A DNA stretch of 64,000 nt from an uncultured bacterium (GCA_947383145.1 CANDCH010000001.1:310001-374000); one strand, 5' to 3'; positions 33,252 to 41,793 are shown, counted from the first letter of the stretch. The notes: generated from the letters alone by a model not told the origin. Numbers and translations are program-made.

Positions 33252-34163
33252 TCACCGCAGGCCGTACCGCCTCAGCGCCGCGGTAAACCATTCCGGCAGG
33301 GGGGCCTCCACCTCCATCCGCTCCCCGGTGGCCGGGTGGGTAAAGGTGAGCCGGGCCGCGTGGAGGCACTGGCCCGCCAGACCGGGGACGGGCTTTTTGG
33401 CCCCGTACACCGTGTCCCCCAGCAGGGGGTGGCCCAGGTGGGCCATGTGCACCCGGATCTGGTGGGTGCGGCCCGTCTCCAGGCGGCAGGTGAGGTGGGT
33501 ATACCCGTTCTGCGTGTCCACCACCCGCCAGTGGGTGACGGCCTCCCGGCCTCCGGGGACTACGGCCATCCGCTTGCGGTCGGTTTTGTGCCGCCCGATG
33601 GGGGCGGAAACGCAGCCGCTATCCTCCCGGAAGCTCCCCGCCGCCACGGCGTGGTACAGCCGGAAGAGGGTGTGGTCCTGGAGCTGAGCGGCCAGGGACA
33701 GATGGGCCCGGTCGTTCTTGGCGGCGATGACGAGGCCGGAGGTGTCCCGGTCGATGCGGTGGACGATGCCCGGGCGCAGCGCCCCGTTGATTCCGGACAG
33801 GCTGTTTTTGCAGTGATATAACAGCGCGTTTACCAGCGTGCCGTCGGGGTGCCCCGGCGCGGGGTGGACCACCATCCCCGCCGGCTTGTTCACCACAATC
33901 ACGTCGCCGTCCTCATAGGCCACGTCCAGGGGGATGTCCTGGGGAATCAGGTCCACGGCCTGGGGCTGGGGAGGGGTGACGAGCACCCGGTCCCCCGGCC
34001 GGAGCCTGGCGTTTTTCCTCAGCGGCGCGCCGTCCAGGGTGATCCGCCCCTCCTCCAGCCAGCGCTGGGCGGCGGACCGGGTGAGGCCCTCCAGGGCGGC
34101 GGACAGCACCGCGTCCGCCCGGCCCGATTCAGCCACCGTCAGGGGGAAGCTCGCCGGCTCCAT
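33252..34163 (-). CDS. rluD: Pseudouridine synthase RluD
   Basis: 303 residues. An N-terminal S4 domain (AAQRWLEEGRITLDG, RPGDRV) precedes the RluA-family catalytic domain with HRIDRDTSG; Asp138 is the catalytic residue. Modifies uridines of 23S rRNA helix 69 in related bacteria. The start is the ATG at 34161-34163, nine bases after AAGGAGG; an ATG three codons earlier touches the ribosome binding site. Its 5' end overlaps lspA by 35 bases, the common lspA-rluD arrangement. Confidence 0.95.
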   Translation of the reverse strand: MEPASFPLTVAESGRADAVLSAALEGLTRSAAQRWLEEGRITLDGAPLRKNARLRPGDRVLVTPPQPQAVDLIPQDIPLDVAYEDGDVIVVNKPAGMVVHPAPGHPDGTLVNALLYHCKNSLSGINGALRPGIVHRIDRDTSGLVIAAKNDRAHLSLAAQLQDHTLFRLYHAVAAGSFREDSGCVSAPIGRHKTDRKRMAVVPGGREAVTHWRVVDTQNGYTHLTCRLETGRTHQIRVHMAHLGHPLLGDTVYGAKKPVPGLAGQCLHAARLTFTHPATGERMEVEAPLPEWFTAALRRYGLR

Positions 34164-34629
34164 CGGCCCCATCCTCCTTTTTCTCCTCCTTGCCCACGTA
34201 CACCCACACGTAGAGGAACAGCAGTGGCACCCCCACTGTGATGCAGCAGTCCGCCACGTTGAACACGGCGAACTCCATAAACGTGGTCTGGAACATGTCG
34301 GTGACAAAGCCGAAGAGCGCCCGGTCGATGAGGTTTCCCAGTCCCCCCGCCAGCACCAGGGCGGCGGAGAACAGGCCCAGGCGGTTTTTGAAGAAGCCCT
34401 TCGCCATCAGGGCGCACATCGCCAGCACCACCACGGCGGAGGTGAGGGTGAGCAGCCAGGTGTGCTGGCGCAGGAGGGAGAAGGCCGCGCCGGTGTTCTG
34501 GACATAGGTGAGCTCCAGCAGGTTGGGAATGAAGGGAACCGTCCCCCCCAGGGGGATGTTGGCCCGCACCAGATACTTCACGAGCTGGTCGAGCGCCGCC
34601 AGGGCGGCGGCGAGGATGGCGTAAAACAT
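34129..34629 (-). CDS. lspA: Lipoprotein signal peptidase (signal peptidase II)
   Basis: 166 residues with four transmembrane helices. Catalytic aspartates are Asp102 (GNLIDR) and Asp127 (FNVADC); NTGAAFS is also conserved. It cleaves the signal peptide of lipidated prolipoproteins, such as the foldase-like lipoprotein encoded at 54279. It lies 4 bases after the HAD gene and overlaps rluD. Confidence 0.96.
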   Translation of the reverse strand: MFYAILAAALAALDQLVKYLVRANIPLGGTVPFIPNLLELTYVQNTGAAFSLLRQHTWLLTLTSAVVVLAMCALMAKGFFKNRLGLFSAALVLAGGLGNLIDRALFGFVTDMFQTTFMEFAVFNVADCCITVGVPLLFLYVWVYVGKEEKKEDGADGAGELPPDGG

Positions 34630-34633
34630 GGGA

Positions 34634-35290
34634 TCAGCCTTTCAAATTTGATAGATACGGAATAACCTCGTCCAGGGAGCGCAGCACCGCCGCCGCCCGC
34701 TCCAAAATCCGCTTTTCCGGCGTTTTCAGGTCGGGGACGCAGATCACCGGGATGCGGGCGGCGCAAGCGGCCCGGATGCCCGCCTCGCTGTCCTCCAGCA
34801 CCAGGCAGTTCTCCGGGGCCTCCCCCAGCTTTTCGCAGGCCCTCAAAAACACATCCGGGGCGGGCTTGCCCCGCTCCACCTCCCCGGCGAACACAAATTG
34901 CTGAAAATAATCTTCGATCCGATGCTGGTTCAGCAGGTTCAGCGCCCGGTCCCGGGTGCTGGACGAGGCCATGGCGATCCCCCGCCCCGTCTCCCGGAGG
35001 TAGGCCAGCAGCTCCTTTGCCCCTGGCTTCAGGGCCACCCCCTGGGCGTGGAGCTCCTCCTCCCGCCGGAAAATCCGCTCCAGCGCCTCCGCCGCCGTCC
35101 AGGGCAGCCGGTAGGCCTCCACCAGATGGGCGGCGTTGGCGGTCTCCGGCTTGCCGCAGAATTCCCCGGTATACTCCTCCAGGGTGAAGTCCCGGCCAAA
35201 GCCCGCCAGAATCTCCTGGAGAATCCGGTAAGAGACCGTTTCCGTGTCCACCAGCAGGCCGTCCAGGTCGAAAATCACTGCGTTCACCAT
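34634..35290 (-). CDS. HAD-superfamily phosphatase/phosphomutase (beta-PGM-like)
   Basis: 218 residues. HAD motif I FDLDGLLVDTE, motif II ASSS, Lys in KPAPD and motif III LEDSEAGIRAA are all present, with a helical cap domain after motif I. This subtype includes beta-phosphoglucomutase and sugar-phosphate phosphatases; the exact substrate is unknown. It is in a tight minus-strand run with lspA. Confidence 0.9.
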   Translation of the reverse strand: MVNAVIFDLDGLLVDTETVSYRILQEILAGFGRDFTLEEYTGEFCGKPETANAAHLVEAYRLPWTAAEALERIFRREEELHAQGVALKPGAKELLAYLRETGRGIAMASSSTRDRALNLLNQHRIEDYFQQFVFAGEVERGKPAPDVFLRACEKLGEAPENCLVLEDSEAGIRAACAARIPVICVPDLKTPEKRILERAAAVLRSLDEVIPYLSNLKG

Positions 35291-35306
35291 GGATGCTTCC
35301 CCCCGT

Positions 35307-35891
35307 TTACCGAATATGTCCCAGCTGCACCGCCAGCCGGTCCAGCCCCTTTCGGAGCCGCCCCCGCCGGTCCGGGTCCAGCGTCAGGCCGCACAGCGCC
35401 CCCACGGCCTCCGCCGCCTGGGATATGCTCAGGCCGTCCGTGTCGATCTTTTCCTCCGTAACCTGGGTTTCAAAGGCGTCCAGGCAGCGTCCGATCTGTT
35501 GATACCCCCAGGAGCCGGGGCGCTCCAGCCGGGAGGCCAGCCGTTTTTCCAGCGTCTCCCGTCCGGCCCAGAGGATGAAATGCCGCACCTGGTGCTTTTT
35601 TGCCAGAGCGCCCACCAGTTCCTCATAATAGTCCCGGCTGGTGACGGTCATGGGCACAATGATGTGCCCGCCGTACCGGGCGGCGGCGTAGTCCAGCATC
35701 TCCAGGTTGAAGGAGCGCCACATGGGAAATCGCTGGAAGTCGTCCCGCTCCAGGCCGGGGGGCAGGTTGTCCCGGATGAAGAACCCGGCGTTCTCCGGGT
35801 CGTAGACATAGGAGCCGGGGAGGCGGCGGCGGAGCTCATAGGCGGTCTGGGTCTTGCCCGCGCCGAAGGCGCCGTTGAGCCAGATGATCAT
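35307..35891 (-). CDS. tmrB: TmrB-like ATP-binding protein (tunicamycin resistance family)
   Basis: 194 residues, close to the 197 of Bacillus TmrB. The start MIIWLNGAFGAGKTQTAYEL contains a P-loop, followed by SYVYDPENAGFF, DDFQRFPMWRSFN, HIIVPMTV and the end LDRLAVQLGHIR, all matching TmrB as I remember it. TmrB binds tunicamycin at the membrane and confers resistance. The ATG overlaps the stop of the Sel1 gene (ATGA). It could also be a nucleotide kinase-like protein with another role. Confidence 0.85.
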   Translation of the reverse strand: MIIWLNGAFGAGKTQTAYELRRRLPGSYVYDPENAGFFIRDNLPPGLERDDFQRFPMWRSFNLEMLDYAAARYGGHIIVPMTVTSRDYYEELVGALAKKHQVRHFILWAGRETLEKRLASRLERPGSWGYQQIGRCLDAFETQVTEEKIDTDGLSISQAAEAVGALCGLTLDPDRRGRLRKGLDRLAVQLGHIR

Positions 35892-36274
35892 GGGTCCGGC
35901 ACGCCCAGCTCCCGGCACTTTTCCAGCGCCAGAGCGTGGCCCTGCTCCGCCGCCCGGCGGTACCAGTCCTTCGCCCCCTCCAGGTTGGGCGCGGTCCCGG
36001 TCCCCTCCTCATAGAAGCACCCCAGATTATACTGCCCGTCCCGGTCGCCGTGTTCCGCCGCCCGTTTCGTCCAGATAAACGCCTGAGTCAAATCTTTTCC
36101 CACGCCCAGGCCCTCATAATAGAAATATCCCACCTGGCATTCCGCCAGGGGGTAGCCGCCTTCCGCCAGCGGCAAATGGCCCTGGAAGCACTTCTCATAC
36201 TGCTTTGTTTTGAAATATTCCTCGATCAGACGGTTACATTCGTCCAATTCCCTGCTTGGTTGATAGTAGCCCAT
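35888..36274 (-). CDS. Sel1-repeat protein
   Basis: 128 residues with two or three Sel1-like (TPR-related) repeats: AECQVGYFYYEGLGVGKDLTQA, DGQYNLGCFYEEGTGTAPNLEGA and the start of a third. Such repeats mediate protein contacts. The ATG at 36272-36274 is preceded by GAGAGGA. Coupled by a 4-base overlap to tmrB. Partner unknown. Confidence 0.85.
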   Translation of the reverse strand: MGYYQPSRELDECNRLIEEYFKTKQYEKCFQGHLPLAEGGYPLAECQVGYFYYEGLGVGKDLTQAFIWTKRAAEHGDRDGQYNLGCFYEEGTGTAPNLEGAKDWYRRAAEQGHALALEKCRELGVPDP

Positions 36275-36303
36275 GTTTACCCGTCCTCTCTGAACAAATG
36301 GTT

Positions 36304-36453
36304 TTACAGCCATTGGATAAAGGCGGTCTTAGATGTGTCACCACATTTTCCACGAGGGCATAGGGCCGAATGCTCCGGCACCGACGTCTCGTGGAGGGAC
36401 AGGTATAATTCCAAAATCGCGCCCAAATCCTCACGCCTCGCCTCGCGTACCAT
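36304..36453 (-). pseudogene. Truncated GNAT acetyltransferase remnant
   Basis: The reading frame from 36453 gives MVREARREDLGAILELYLSLHE, a typical first 22 residues of a GNAT enzyme (split in quotation here: MVREARREDL, GAILELYLSL, HE), but similarity stops about residue 30 and a stop follows at residue 49. No ribosome binding site precedes it. It lies after the nfn terminator and looks like a decayed gene. Confidence 0.5.
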
Positions 36454-36476
36454 AGCAACCGCCTCACAAAATATAG

Positions 36477-36500
36477 CTGCCGGAGCTCTCGCCCCGGCAG
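36477..36500 (-). terminator. Terminator after nfnB
   Basis: Minus strand: CTGCCGG - 10 bases - CCGGCAG, then CTATATTTTG. Confidence 0.7.
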
Positions 36501-36517
36501 TTATGATAGCACACCTT

Positions 36518-37930
36518 TTATTTCTTGGCAAGGGCCTCGTCGATGGCCTTCGCCGCGGTCTTGCCCGCGCCCATGGCCAGGATCACCGTGGCCGCGCCGG
36601 TGACCGCGTCGCCCCCGGCGTACACGTTCTCCCGGCTGGTGAGGCCGTTCTCATCGGCGATGATGCCGCCCCACTTCTCGGTCTCAAGCCCCTGGGTGGT
36701 GGACTTGATGAGGGGATTGGGGCTGGTGCCCAGGGCCATGATGACGCAGTCCAGCTCGATGTCGAACTCGCTGCCCTGTTTCACGATGGGGCGGCGGCGG
36801 CCGGAGGCGTCGGGCTCGCCCAGCTCCATCTCCACGCAGCGGATGCCCGCCACGGAGCCGTTCCGGGGGTCCCTGGGGTCGTCCGGGTTGTGATAGCCCA
36901 GGATCTCGGTGGGGTTGGTGAGGGTCTTGAAAATGACGCCCTCCTCCTTGGCGTGCTCCACCTCCTCAGCCCGGGCGGGGAGCTCCGCCTCGGAGCGGCG
37001 GTAGACGATGTACACCTCGGCCCCCAGGCGCTTGGCGCACCGGGCGGCGTCCATGGCCACGTTGCCGCCGCCCACCACGGCCACCTTCGCGCTGTGCTGG
37101 ATGGGGGTGTCGGCGCCGTCCTTGTAGGCCTTCATCAGGTTGATCCGGGTGAGGAACTCGTTGGCGGAGTACACGCCCTTGAGGTTCTCGCCGGGGATGT
37201 TCATAAACTTGGGCAGGCCCGCGCCGGAGCCGATAAACACCGCCTCGAAGCCGAACTCCTCCTTCAGCTCGTCGATGGTGATGGCCCGGCCGATGACCAT
37301 GTTGGTCTCCACCTTCACCCCCAGCTCCTTGAGGGTGTCCACCTCCTTCTGCACGATGGCCTTGGGCAGGCGGAACTCGGGGATGCCGTACACCAGCACG
37401 CCCCCCGCCAGGTGGAGGGCCTCGAACACGGTGACCTCATAGCCCTTCCGGGCCAGGTCGCCCGCGCAGGTCAGGCCCGCCGGGCCGGAGCCGATCACCG
37501 CCACCTTGTGGCCGTTGGGGGCGGGCTTCTGGGGCTTCTCGGTGGCGTTGGCGTTGTGCCAGTCGGCCACGAACCGCTCCAGCCGGCCGATGCCCACGGG
37601 CTCGGCCTTGATGCCCCGGACGCACTTGGCCTCGCACTGGCTCTCCTGGGGGCACACCCGGCCGCACACGGCGGGCAGGGCGGAGTCCTTGGCGATGATC
37701 TGGTAGGCGGCCTCAAAATCGCCCTCGGCGACCTTGGCGATGAACTCGGGAATGTCGATCTGGACGGGGCAGCCGGACACGCAGGGGCGGTGCTTGCAGT
37801 TCAGGCACCGCTGGGCCTCGTCGATGGCCTGCTCCCTGGTGTAGCCCAGGGCCACCTCGTTGAAGTTGCAGGCCCGCACCTGGGGGTCCTGGTGGGGCAT
37901 GGGGTTCTTATCGGGTCTCATGTTGGCCAT
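36518..37930 (-). CDS. nfnB: NfnB: NADPH-side subunit of bifurcating transhydrogenase
   Basis: 470 residues. N-terminal [4Fe-4S] cysteines (CLNCKHRPCVSGCP, CGRVCPQESQCEAKC) precede two Rossmann domains: GSGPAGLTCA for FAD and GGGNVAMDAAR for NADPH. This is the GltD-like NfnB subunit. With NfnA it couples ferredoxin, NADH and NADPH by flavin-based electron bifurcation. If no NfnA were present it could be called glutamate synthase small subunit, but the next gene upstream decides. It begins one base after nfnA ends. Confidence 0.93.
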   Translation of the reverse strand: MANMRPDKNPMPHQDPQVRACNFNEVALGYTREQAIDEAQRCLNCKHRPCVSGCPVQIDIPEFIAKVAEGDFEAAYQIIAKDSALPAVCGRVCPQESQCEAKCVRGIKAEPVGIGRLERFVADWHNANATEKPQKPAPNGHKVAVIGSGPAGLTCAGDLARKGYEVTVFEALHLAGGVLVYGIPEFRLPKAIVQKEVDTLKELGVKVETNMVIGRAITIDELKEEFGFEAVFIGSGAGLPKFMNIPGENLKGVYSANEFLTRINLMKAYKDGADTPIQHSAKVAVVGGGNVAMDAARCAKRLGAEVYIVYRRSEAELPARAEEVEHAKEEGVIFKTLTNPTEILGYHNPDDPRDPRNGSVAGIRCVEMELGEPDASGRRRPIVKQGSEFDIELDCVIMALGTSPNPLIKSTTQGLETEKWGGIIADENGLTSRENVYAGGDAVTGAATVILAMGAGKTAAKAIDEALAKK

Positions 37931-37931
37931 C

Positions 37932-38774
37932 TTACTTTACCTCCTGCTTGAACAGGTTGCACGCCGCTTCATAGGCGTGGCGCTCAAAGTCCTTGTACAT
38001 GGCGCCCCGGGCCATGGCCTCGTCGAAGTCCACCTTGTGGCCGTCGAACTCGGGGCCGTCCACGCAGGCGAACTTGGTCTCGCCGCCCACGGACAGGCGG
38101 CAGCCGCCGCACATGCCGGTGCCGTCGATCATGATGGGGTTCATGGACACCACGGTGGGGATGTCATACTGTTTGGTGAGCTGGCACACGAACTTCATCA
38201 TAATCACCGGGCCGATGGTGATGACCCGGTCGTACTTCGCCCCCGCCTCGATCTGCTCTTTCAGCAGGTCGGTGACCAGGGCCTTCTTGCCGTAGGACCC
38301 GTCGTCGGTGCCGATGATGAGGTTGGTGGAGGCGGCCTTGAACTCCTCCTCCAGGATGACCAGGTCCTTGTTCCGGAAGCCCACGATCAGGTCCACGTGG
38401 CAGCCCACGTCGTGGAGCTTCTTGGCCACGGGGTAGGCGATGGCAGTGCCCACGCCGCCCCCGACAACGGCCACCCGCTTGAGGCCCTCGGTCTCGGTGG
38501 CGCGGCCCAGGGGGCCCACAAAGTCCTGGAGGGACTCCCCCTCCGACCTGTGGTTGAGCTTTTCGGTGGTGGCCCCCACCACCTGATAGATGATGGTGAC
38601 GGTGCCGCGCTCCCGGTCGAAGTCGGCGATGGTCAGGGGGATGCGCTCCCCCTCCTCGTCCACCCGGAGGATGATGAACTGGCCGGGCTCGGCTTTCCGG
38701 GCCACGGCGGGGGCCTCGATCTCCATCAGGGACACGGTGGGATTGAGCACCCGTTTTTTCACGATCCGATACAT
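37932..38774 (-). CDS. nfnA: NfnA: NADH/ferredoxin-side subunit of bifurcating transhydrogenase
   Basis: 280 residues. Ferredoxin-NADP reductase-like: FAD domain with RIPLTIADFD, NAD domain with VGGGVGTAIAYP, and a C-terminal [2Fe-2S] site formed by GTGMCGGC and KFACVDGPEFDGH. Pairs with NfnB to oxidise two NADPH while reducing ferredoxin and NAD+, or the reverse. This supplies reducing balance for butyrate fermentation. It has its own promoter with a Rex-like site over the -10 box. Confidence 0.93.
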   Translation of the reverse strand: MYRIVKKRVLNPTVSLMEIEAPAVARKAEPGQFIILRVDEEGERIPLTIADFDRERGTVTIIYQVVGATTEKLNHRSEGESLQDFVGPLGRATETEGLKRVAVVGGGVGTAIAYPVAKKLHDVGCHVDLIVGFRNKDLVILEEEFKAASTNLIIGTDDGSYGKKALVTDLLKEQIEAGAKYDRVITIGPVIMMKFVCQLTKQYDIPTVVSMNPIMIDGTGMCGGCRLSVGGETKFACVDGPEFDGHKVDFDEAMARGAMYKDFERHAYEAACNLFKQEVK

Positions 38775-38833
38775 AGCTTCTCCTCTTTCCTATGGATATC
38801 AGCGCCCCCGCGAAGCGGTACGCCATGGGCTGA

Positions 38834-38851
38834 TTGTGAACATTATAACAC
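38834..38851. promoter_or_regulatory. Rex-like operator over the nfn -10 box
   Basis: TTGTGAA-CATT-ATAACAC: a full left half-site of the Rex consensus and a weaker right half (5/7 against TTAACAA). It overlaps the -10 box of nfnAB. Inference from sequence only. Confidence 0.4.
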
Positions 38852-38870
38852 TCTGTTCCCCATCCGTCAA
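38842..38870 (-). promoter_or_regulatory. Promoter of nfnAB
   Basis: Minus-strand TTGACG (38865-38870), 17-base spacer, TATAAT (38842-38847). Confidence 0.85.
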
Positions 38871-38912
38871 TTTCAATCCGCTGGAAATTGCCCTGCGGAT
38901 CACCCAAAACGC

Positions 38913-38943
38913 AAAAAAAGAGGACTGACGCGGTCAGTCCTCT
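38913..38943 (-). terminator. Terminator of the gene at 38958
   Basis: Minus strand: GAGGACTGAC-CGC-GTCAGTCCTC followed by seven T. Confidence 0.92.
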
Positions 38944-38957
38944 CAGTCGTCCGCCTT

Positions 38958-39302
38958 TCAGAACGCCACCACCCGCAGAATCACCGCCAGCGCAGCCGCG
39001 GCCACCCCCGCGGTGGAGGCCAGCTCGGCCAGAACGGCCGCCCGATGGCTCTTCCGGAGCCGGGGGGCGGGGACGGACAGCTCCGGCTCCTCCAGGCTCT
39101 CATATGCCCCGGCGTCCCAATCCGCCTCCTCCCGGGCCGTCAGCTCCGGGTTGGCGGCCCGCCAGGCGTTCAGGTCGATGACATTGTCCGCCGCCGGGGC
39201 GGCGTCCCGCCGGGTCTGGCGCACCAGAGAAGCCCCGCCGTCAAACCCCGAGGCCATGGCGCTGTCGTTCCAGGTGGTGAAGGTGTAATAAGCTGTGTTC
39301 AT
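38958..39302 (-). CDS. Hypothetical protein with C-terminal membrane helix
   Basis: 114 residues. The first 90 residues are polar and acidic (for example VIDLNAWRAANPELTAREEADWDAGAYE, which I read as two shorter pieces, VIDLNAWRAANPEL and TAREEADWDAGAYE), followed by a basic patch and a hydrophobic tail (AAVLAELASTAGVAAAALAV) that may anchor it. No family recognised. The ATG has AGGAGGCTTTG upstream. Transcribed alone and ended by a strong terminator. Confidence 0.6.
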   Translation of the reverse strand: MNTAYYTFTTWNDSAMASGFDGGASLVRQTRRDAAPAADNVIDLNAWRAANPELTAREEADWDAGAYESLEEPELSVPAPRLRKSHRAAVLAELASTAGVAAAALAVILRVVAF

Positions 39303-39485
39303 GGCTCAAAGCCTCCTCGTCTCTTAGGATGGATTCAGCATACCATCCGGCGGGTCCCATAAAACGGACTATTCTTTCGCGGGCCGGGGCGCTGTCTCGG
39401 CGGTTTGTTTTACTATTCTCTATAATAATATATTCGTTCGATGCTGTCAAGGGTATTTGAGAAATTTTGTTCGATTCTGGAACAA

Positions 39486-39519
39486 AATTTCACCCCCGGC
39501 GCGAACCGGGGGTGAAATT
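39486..39519 (-). terminator. Terminator of the M23 peptidase gene
   Basis: AATTTCACCCCCGG - 6 bases - CCGGGGGTGAAATT, a 14-bp stem, followed on the minus strand by TTGTTCC, seven bases after the stop codon. Confidence 0.75.
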
Positions 39520-39526
39520 GGGCAGT

Positions 39527-41251
39527 TTACCGCAGATAGTTCCGGGGATTGACGCTGGTGCCGTTGATGCGCACCTCAAAGTGGCAGTGGGGGCCGCTGG
39601 CGTTGCCGGTCATGCCCGCCTTGGCGATGATCTGGCCCTGGTAGACCTTCTGACCCACGCTCACCAGGACGGAGGAGTTGTGGGCGTAGTAGGTGACGTA
39701 ACCGTTGTCGTGGCGGATGGCCACCAGGTTGCCGTAGCTGCCGCTCCAGCCCGCCTTGATGACGGTGCCGCCGTCGGCGGCCTTGATGCCTGTGCCGGTG
39801 CGGCAGGCGATGTCCAGACCCAGGTGGAAGTCGTAGCTGCCCCACAGGTTGCGTCCGCCGAAGTTGGAGGTGATGGACCCCCGCACCGGCCAGATGAAGT
39901 AGCCGTTGGAGGCGGTGACGGGCCTGGGGGTGGTGCCGGTGTAGGCGTAAGTGGTGGTGGGCTCCTTGAGGGTCTCGGCGGCGACGATCTCCCGGCTCAC
40001 CTCCACGCCGTTGACGTAGGTGACGTGGGCGCTGACCCGCTCCAGGCCGTCCTCGCCCTGCTCCTTCACCTTGGTGTCGCCCACGTAGAGGTCGGCGGTC
40101 TCAATATACTCCACGGGGCTGGGAATCTCCTGCTCATAGGTCTCGTCGGTGACGTTCTCCACCGACAGGTAGGGCACCGCCTTCTGGATGACCAGCTCCT
40201 GGTCCACCCACAGCTTATCCACCATCACGTCCGGGTTGAGAACGGACAGGTCGTTGGGCCACATATCCAGGGAGTAGGCGATGGCGTTGAAGGTATCCCC
40301 CTTCTTGACGGTGTAGGTGGCCTGCTCCACCTTCAGGGCGTGGAGAGTCTCCCGGATGGAGTCCACGTTGAACCTGGTGTTGGAGGGCAGCTCAATGGGG
40401 TAGACCTCCACATCCTCCACGAACTCATAGCGGATGGTGTCGGCGGTGAGGTAGGGCTGGGCCACCTCGTCCAGCAGGTTGTACAGCACGTCCTGGTCGG
40501 GGGCGTAGCCCAGCTCCGCGCCGCCCACCCGCAGGCCGTAGGCGGTGGTCAGCGCGCCCACGTCCTGGAACAGGGTTTCCTCAATCTGGGCGGCGTCGCT
40601 GAGGGCGTCGGGGGTGACGTACACCGGGGTCATGGAGATCTCGGCGTTGTAGTCGTACCGCTCCCCCAGGATGTCGGAAGCCCGGGACTCCACGCCGCTG
40701 ACGATGGCGTCCTTCTCGTCGGGGCTGGACACCACCCCCACCTCCTGGCCGTTTACGGCCAGGGCATAGGCCCGGGTGTAGCTGCCGTTGAAAACGGCGG
40801 CGCACACCGCCAGCGCCGCCACCGTGAGGTACAGCAGCGGAGAGATTGGGTGCCGCTCCACCACGCCCCGTACCTTGGCCGCGGCCTGGGACAGCCGCTC
40901 CCGGCCCCCGGCGGCGGCGGAGCACACCCGGTCCCAGCCGTCTCCGGCGGCGGAGCGCAGGTTCCGGGCGTTCTGTCCGGCCCTCTCCTTCAGGGAGGCC
41001 CCGTTCAGCGCGGCCCTGGCCCTCCTGGTGAGGGCGGCGGGGCTGTGCTTTTCCTTTTTGGCCTGGGCGGCCCGGGCCTTGGCGGCCTCCCGCTCGGCCC
41101 GCTTCTCCGCCGCCTCGGCCTCCTCGATATATTTCCTCCAGGAGCGGGGCTGCTCCCCCCCCGCGCTCTCCTTTGCGTTTTCCGGGCCGGCTGCGCCGGC
41201 CCCCTGGGTGATCTTCTCCTGGTCCCTCTGATCTCTCTCGGTCTGCTTCAC
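39527..41251 (-). CDS. Membrane-anchored M23 (LytM) peptidase with LysM and G5 domains
   Basis: 574 residues from a GTG with AGGAGGG upstream. Residues 1-130 are a cytoplasmic, charged, Ala/Lys/Glu-rich coiled-coil-like region. One membrane helix follows (about 137-160). Outside lie a beta/alpha region, a LysM (TYTVKKGDTFNAIAYSL), a G5-like domain (VENVTDETYEQEIPSPVEY split as VENVTDETYE, QEIPSPVEY) and the C-terminal M23 domain with HLGLD and HCHFE zinc ligands. The active motifs are intact, so it should cut peptidoglycan cross-links. The cytoplasmic extension is unusual for this family. Confidence 0.93.
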   Translation of the reverse strand: MKQTERDQRDQEKITQGAGAAGPENAKESAGGEQPRSWRKYIEEAEAAEKRAEREAAKARAAQAKKEKHSPAALTRRARAALNGASLKERAGQNARNLRSAAGDGWDRVCSAAAGGRERLSQAAAKVRGVVERHPISPLLYLTVAALAVCAAVFNGSYTRAYALAVNGQEVGVVSSPDEKDAIVSGVESRASDILGERYDYNAEISMTPVYVTPDALSDAAQIEETLFQDVGALTTAYGLRVGGAELGYAPDQDVLYNLLDEVAQPYLTADTIRYEFVEDVEVYPIELPSNTRFNVDSIRETLHALKVEQATYTVKKGDTFNAIAYSLDMWPNDLSVLNPDVMVDKLWVDQELVIQKAVPYLSVENVTDETYEQEIPSPVEYIETADLYVGDTKVKEQGEDGLERVSAHVTYVNGVEVSREIVAAETLKEPTTTYAYTGTTPRPVTASNGYFIWPVRGSITSNFGGRNLWGSYDFHLGLDIACRTGTGIKAADGGTVIKAGWSGSYGNLVAIRHDNGYVTYYAHNSSVLVSVGQKVYQGQIIAKAGMTGNASGPHCHFEVRINGTSVNPRNYLR

Positions 41252-41421
41252 GAAATGTCCCTCCTATTGCTGATGGTTTGTGGGAAACCGTACCGCCGGC
41301 GCTCCTTGGGAAAAACGCGCGCCGGACGCTGCCCGTGCAATTCAAAGCGGGTCCGCCGCTTTTGAGCCGCCCTGAATTGTAACAAGAAATCCGAAAAGAG
41401 TTACAAAACGGTTACAGGTTT

Positions 41422-41450
41422 ATCTTACACTGTTTTGTCCCATTCGTCAA
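41422..41450 (-). promoter_or_regulatory. Promoter of the M23 peptidase gene
   Basis: Minus-strand TTGACG (41445-41450), 17-base spacer, TAAGAT (41422-41427). The leader down to 41252 is about 165 bases and GC-rich; I looked for a c-di-AMP riboswitch and did not find its core. I see no gene in 41451-41660. Confidence 0.75.
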
Positions 41451-41660
41451 CCCCTGAATTGTCCGGCGCAGGCAGGTTTTCCCCCGGGCGGGATGGCATA
41501 TCTTGTTGTCTTTTGGCGGATGGGCGGGAGGGACGGCACATTTTGTGGGGCTCTTGGCGGAACCAACAAAAATGAGTCCGATTTTTCGTCCTTCTGCCAA
41601 GCCCCTTGACAGCGCGCCCCCAATGACATACAATAGAAGCGCCGCAAAGTGAATGGAATA

Positions 41661-41758
41661 TCACAGGGGCGCTGGGAGCATTCCCGGCTGTGATGTGGAA
41701 CGAATTGCAGTTCCCGGTCCCTCGTACCTGATCCGGGTAATGCCGGCGTAGGAAGTGA
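41661..41758 (+). ncRNA. TPP riboswitch
   Basis: The thi-box core ACCTGATCCGGGTAATGCC and GGCGTAGGAAGTGA is near-identical to the consensus, and CAGGGGCGC at the 5' side matches the other conserved arm. TCAC (41661-41664) and GTGA (41755-41758) close helix P1. Thiamine pyrophosphate binding should switch off thiT. Confidence 0.95.
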
Positions 41759-41793
41759 ATCCGACAAGATGGGCCGTTGTCGTTTCTCTCGCT

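Noticed and set aside
41252-41415. Possible c-di-AMP (ydaO) riboswitch before the M23 peptidase
   Set aside because: Such riboswitches often precede cell-wall hydrolases, but the conserved core is not visible in this GC-rich leader.
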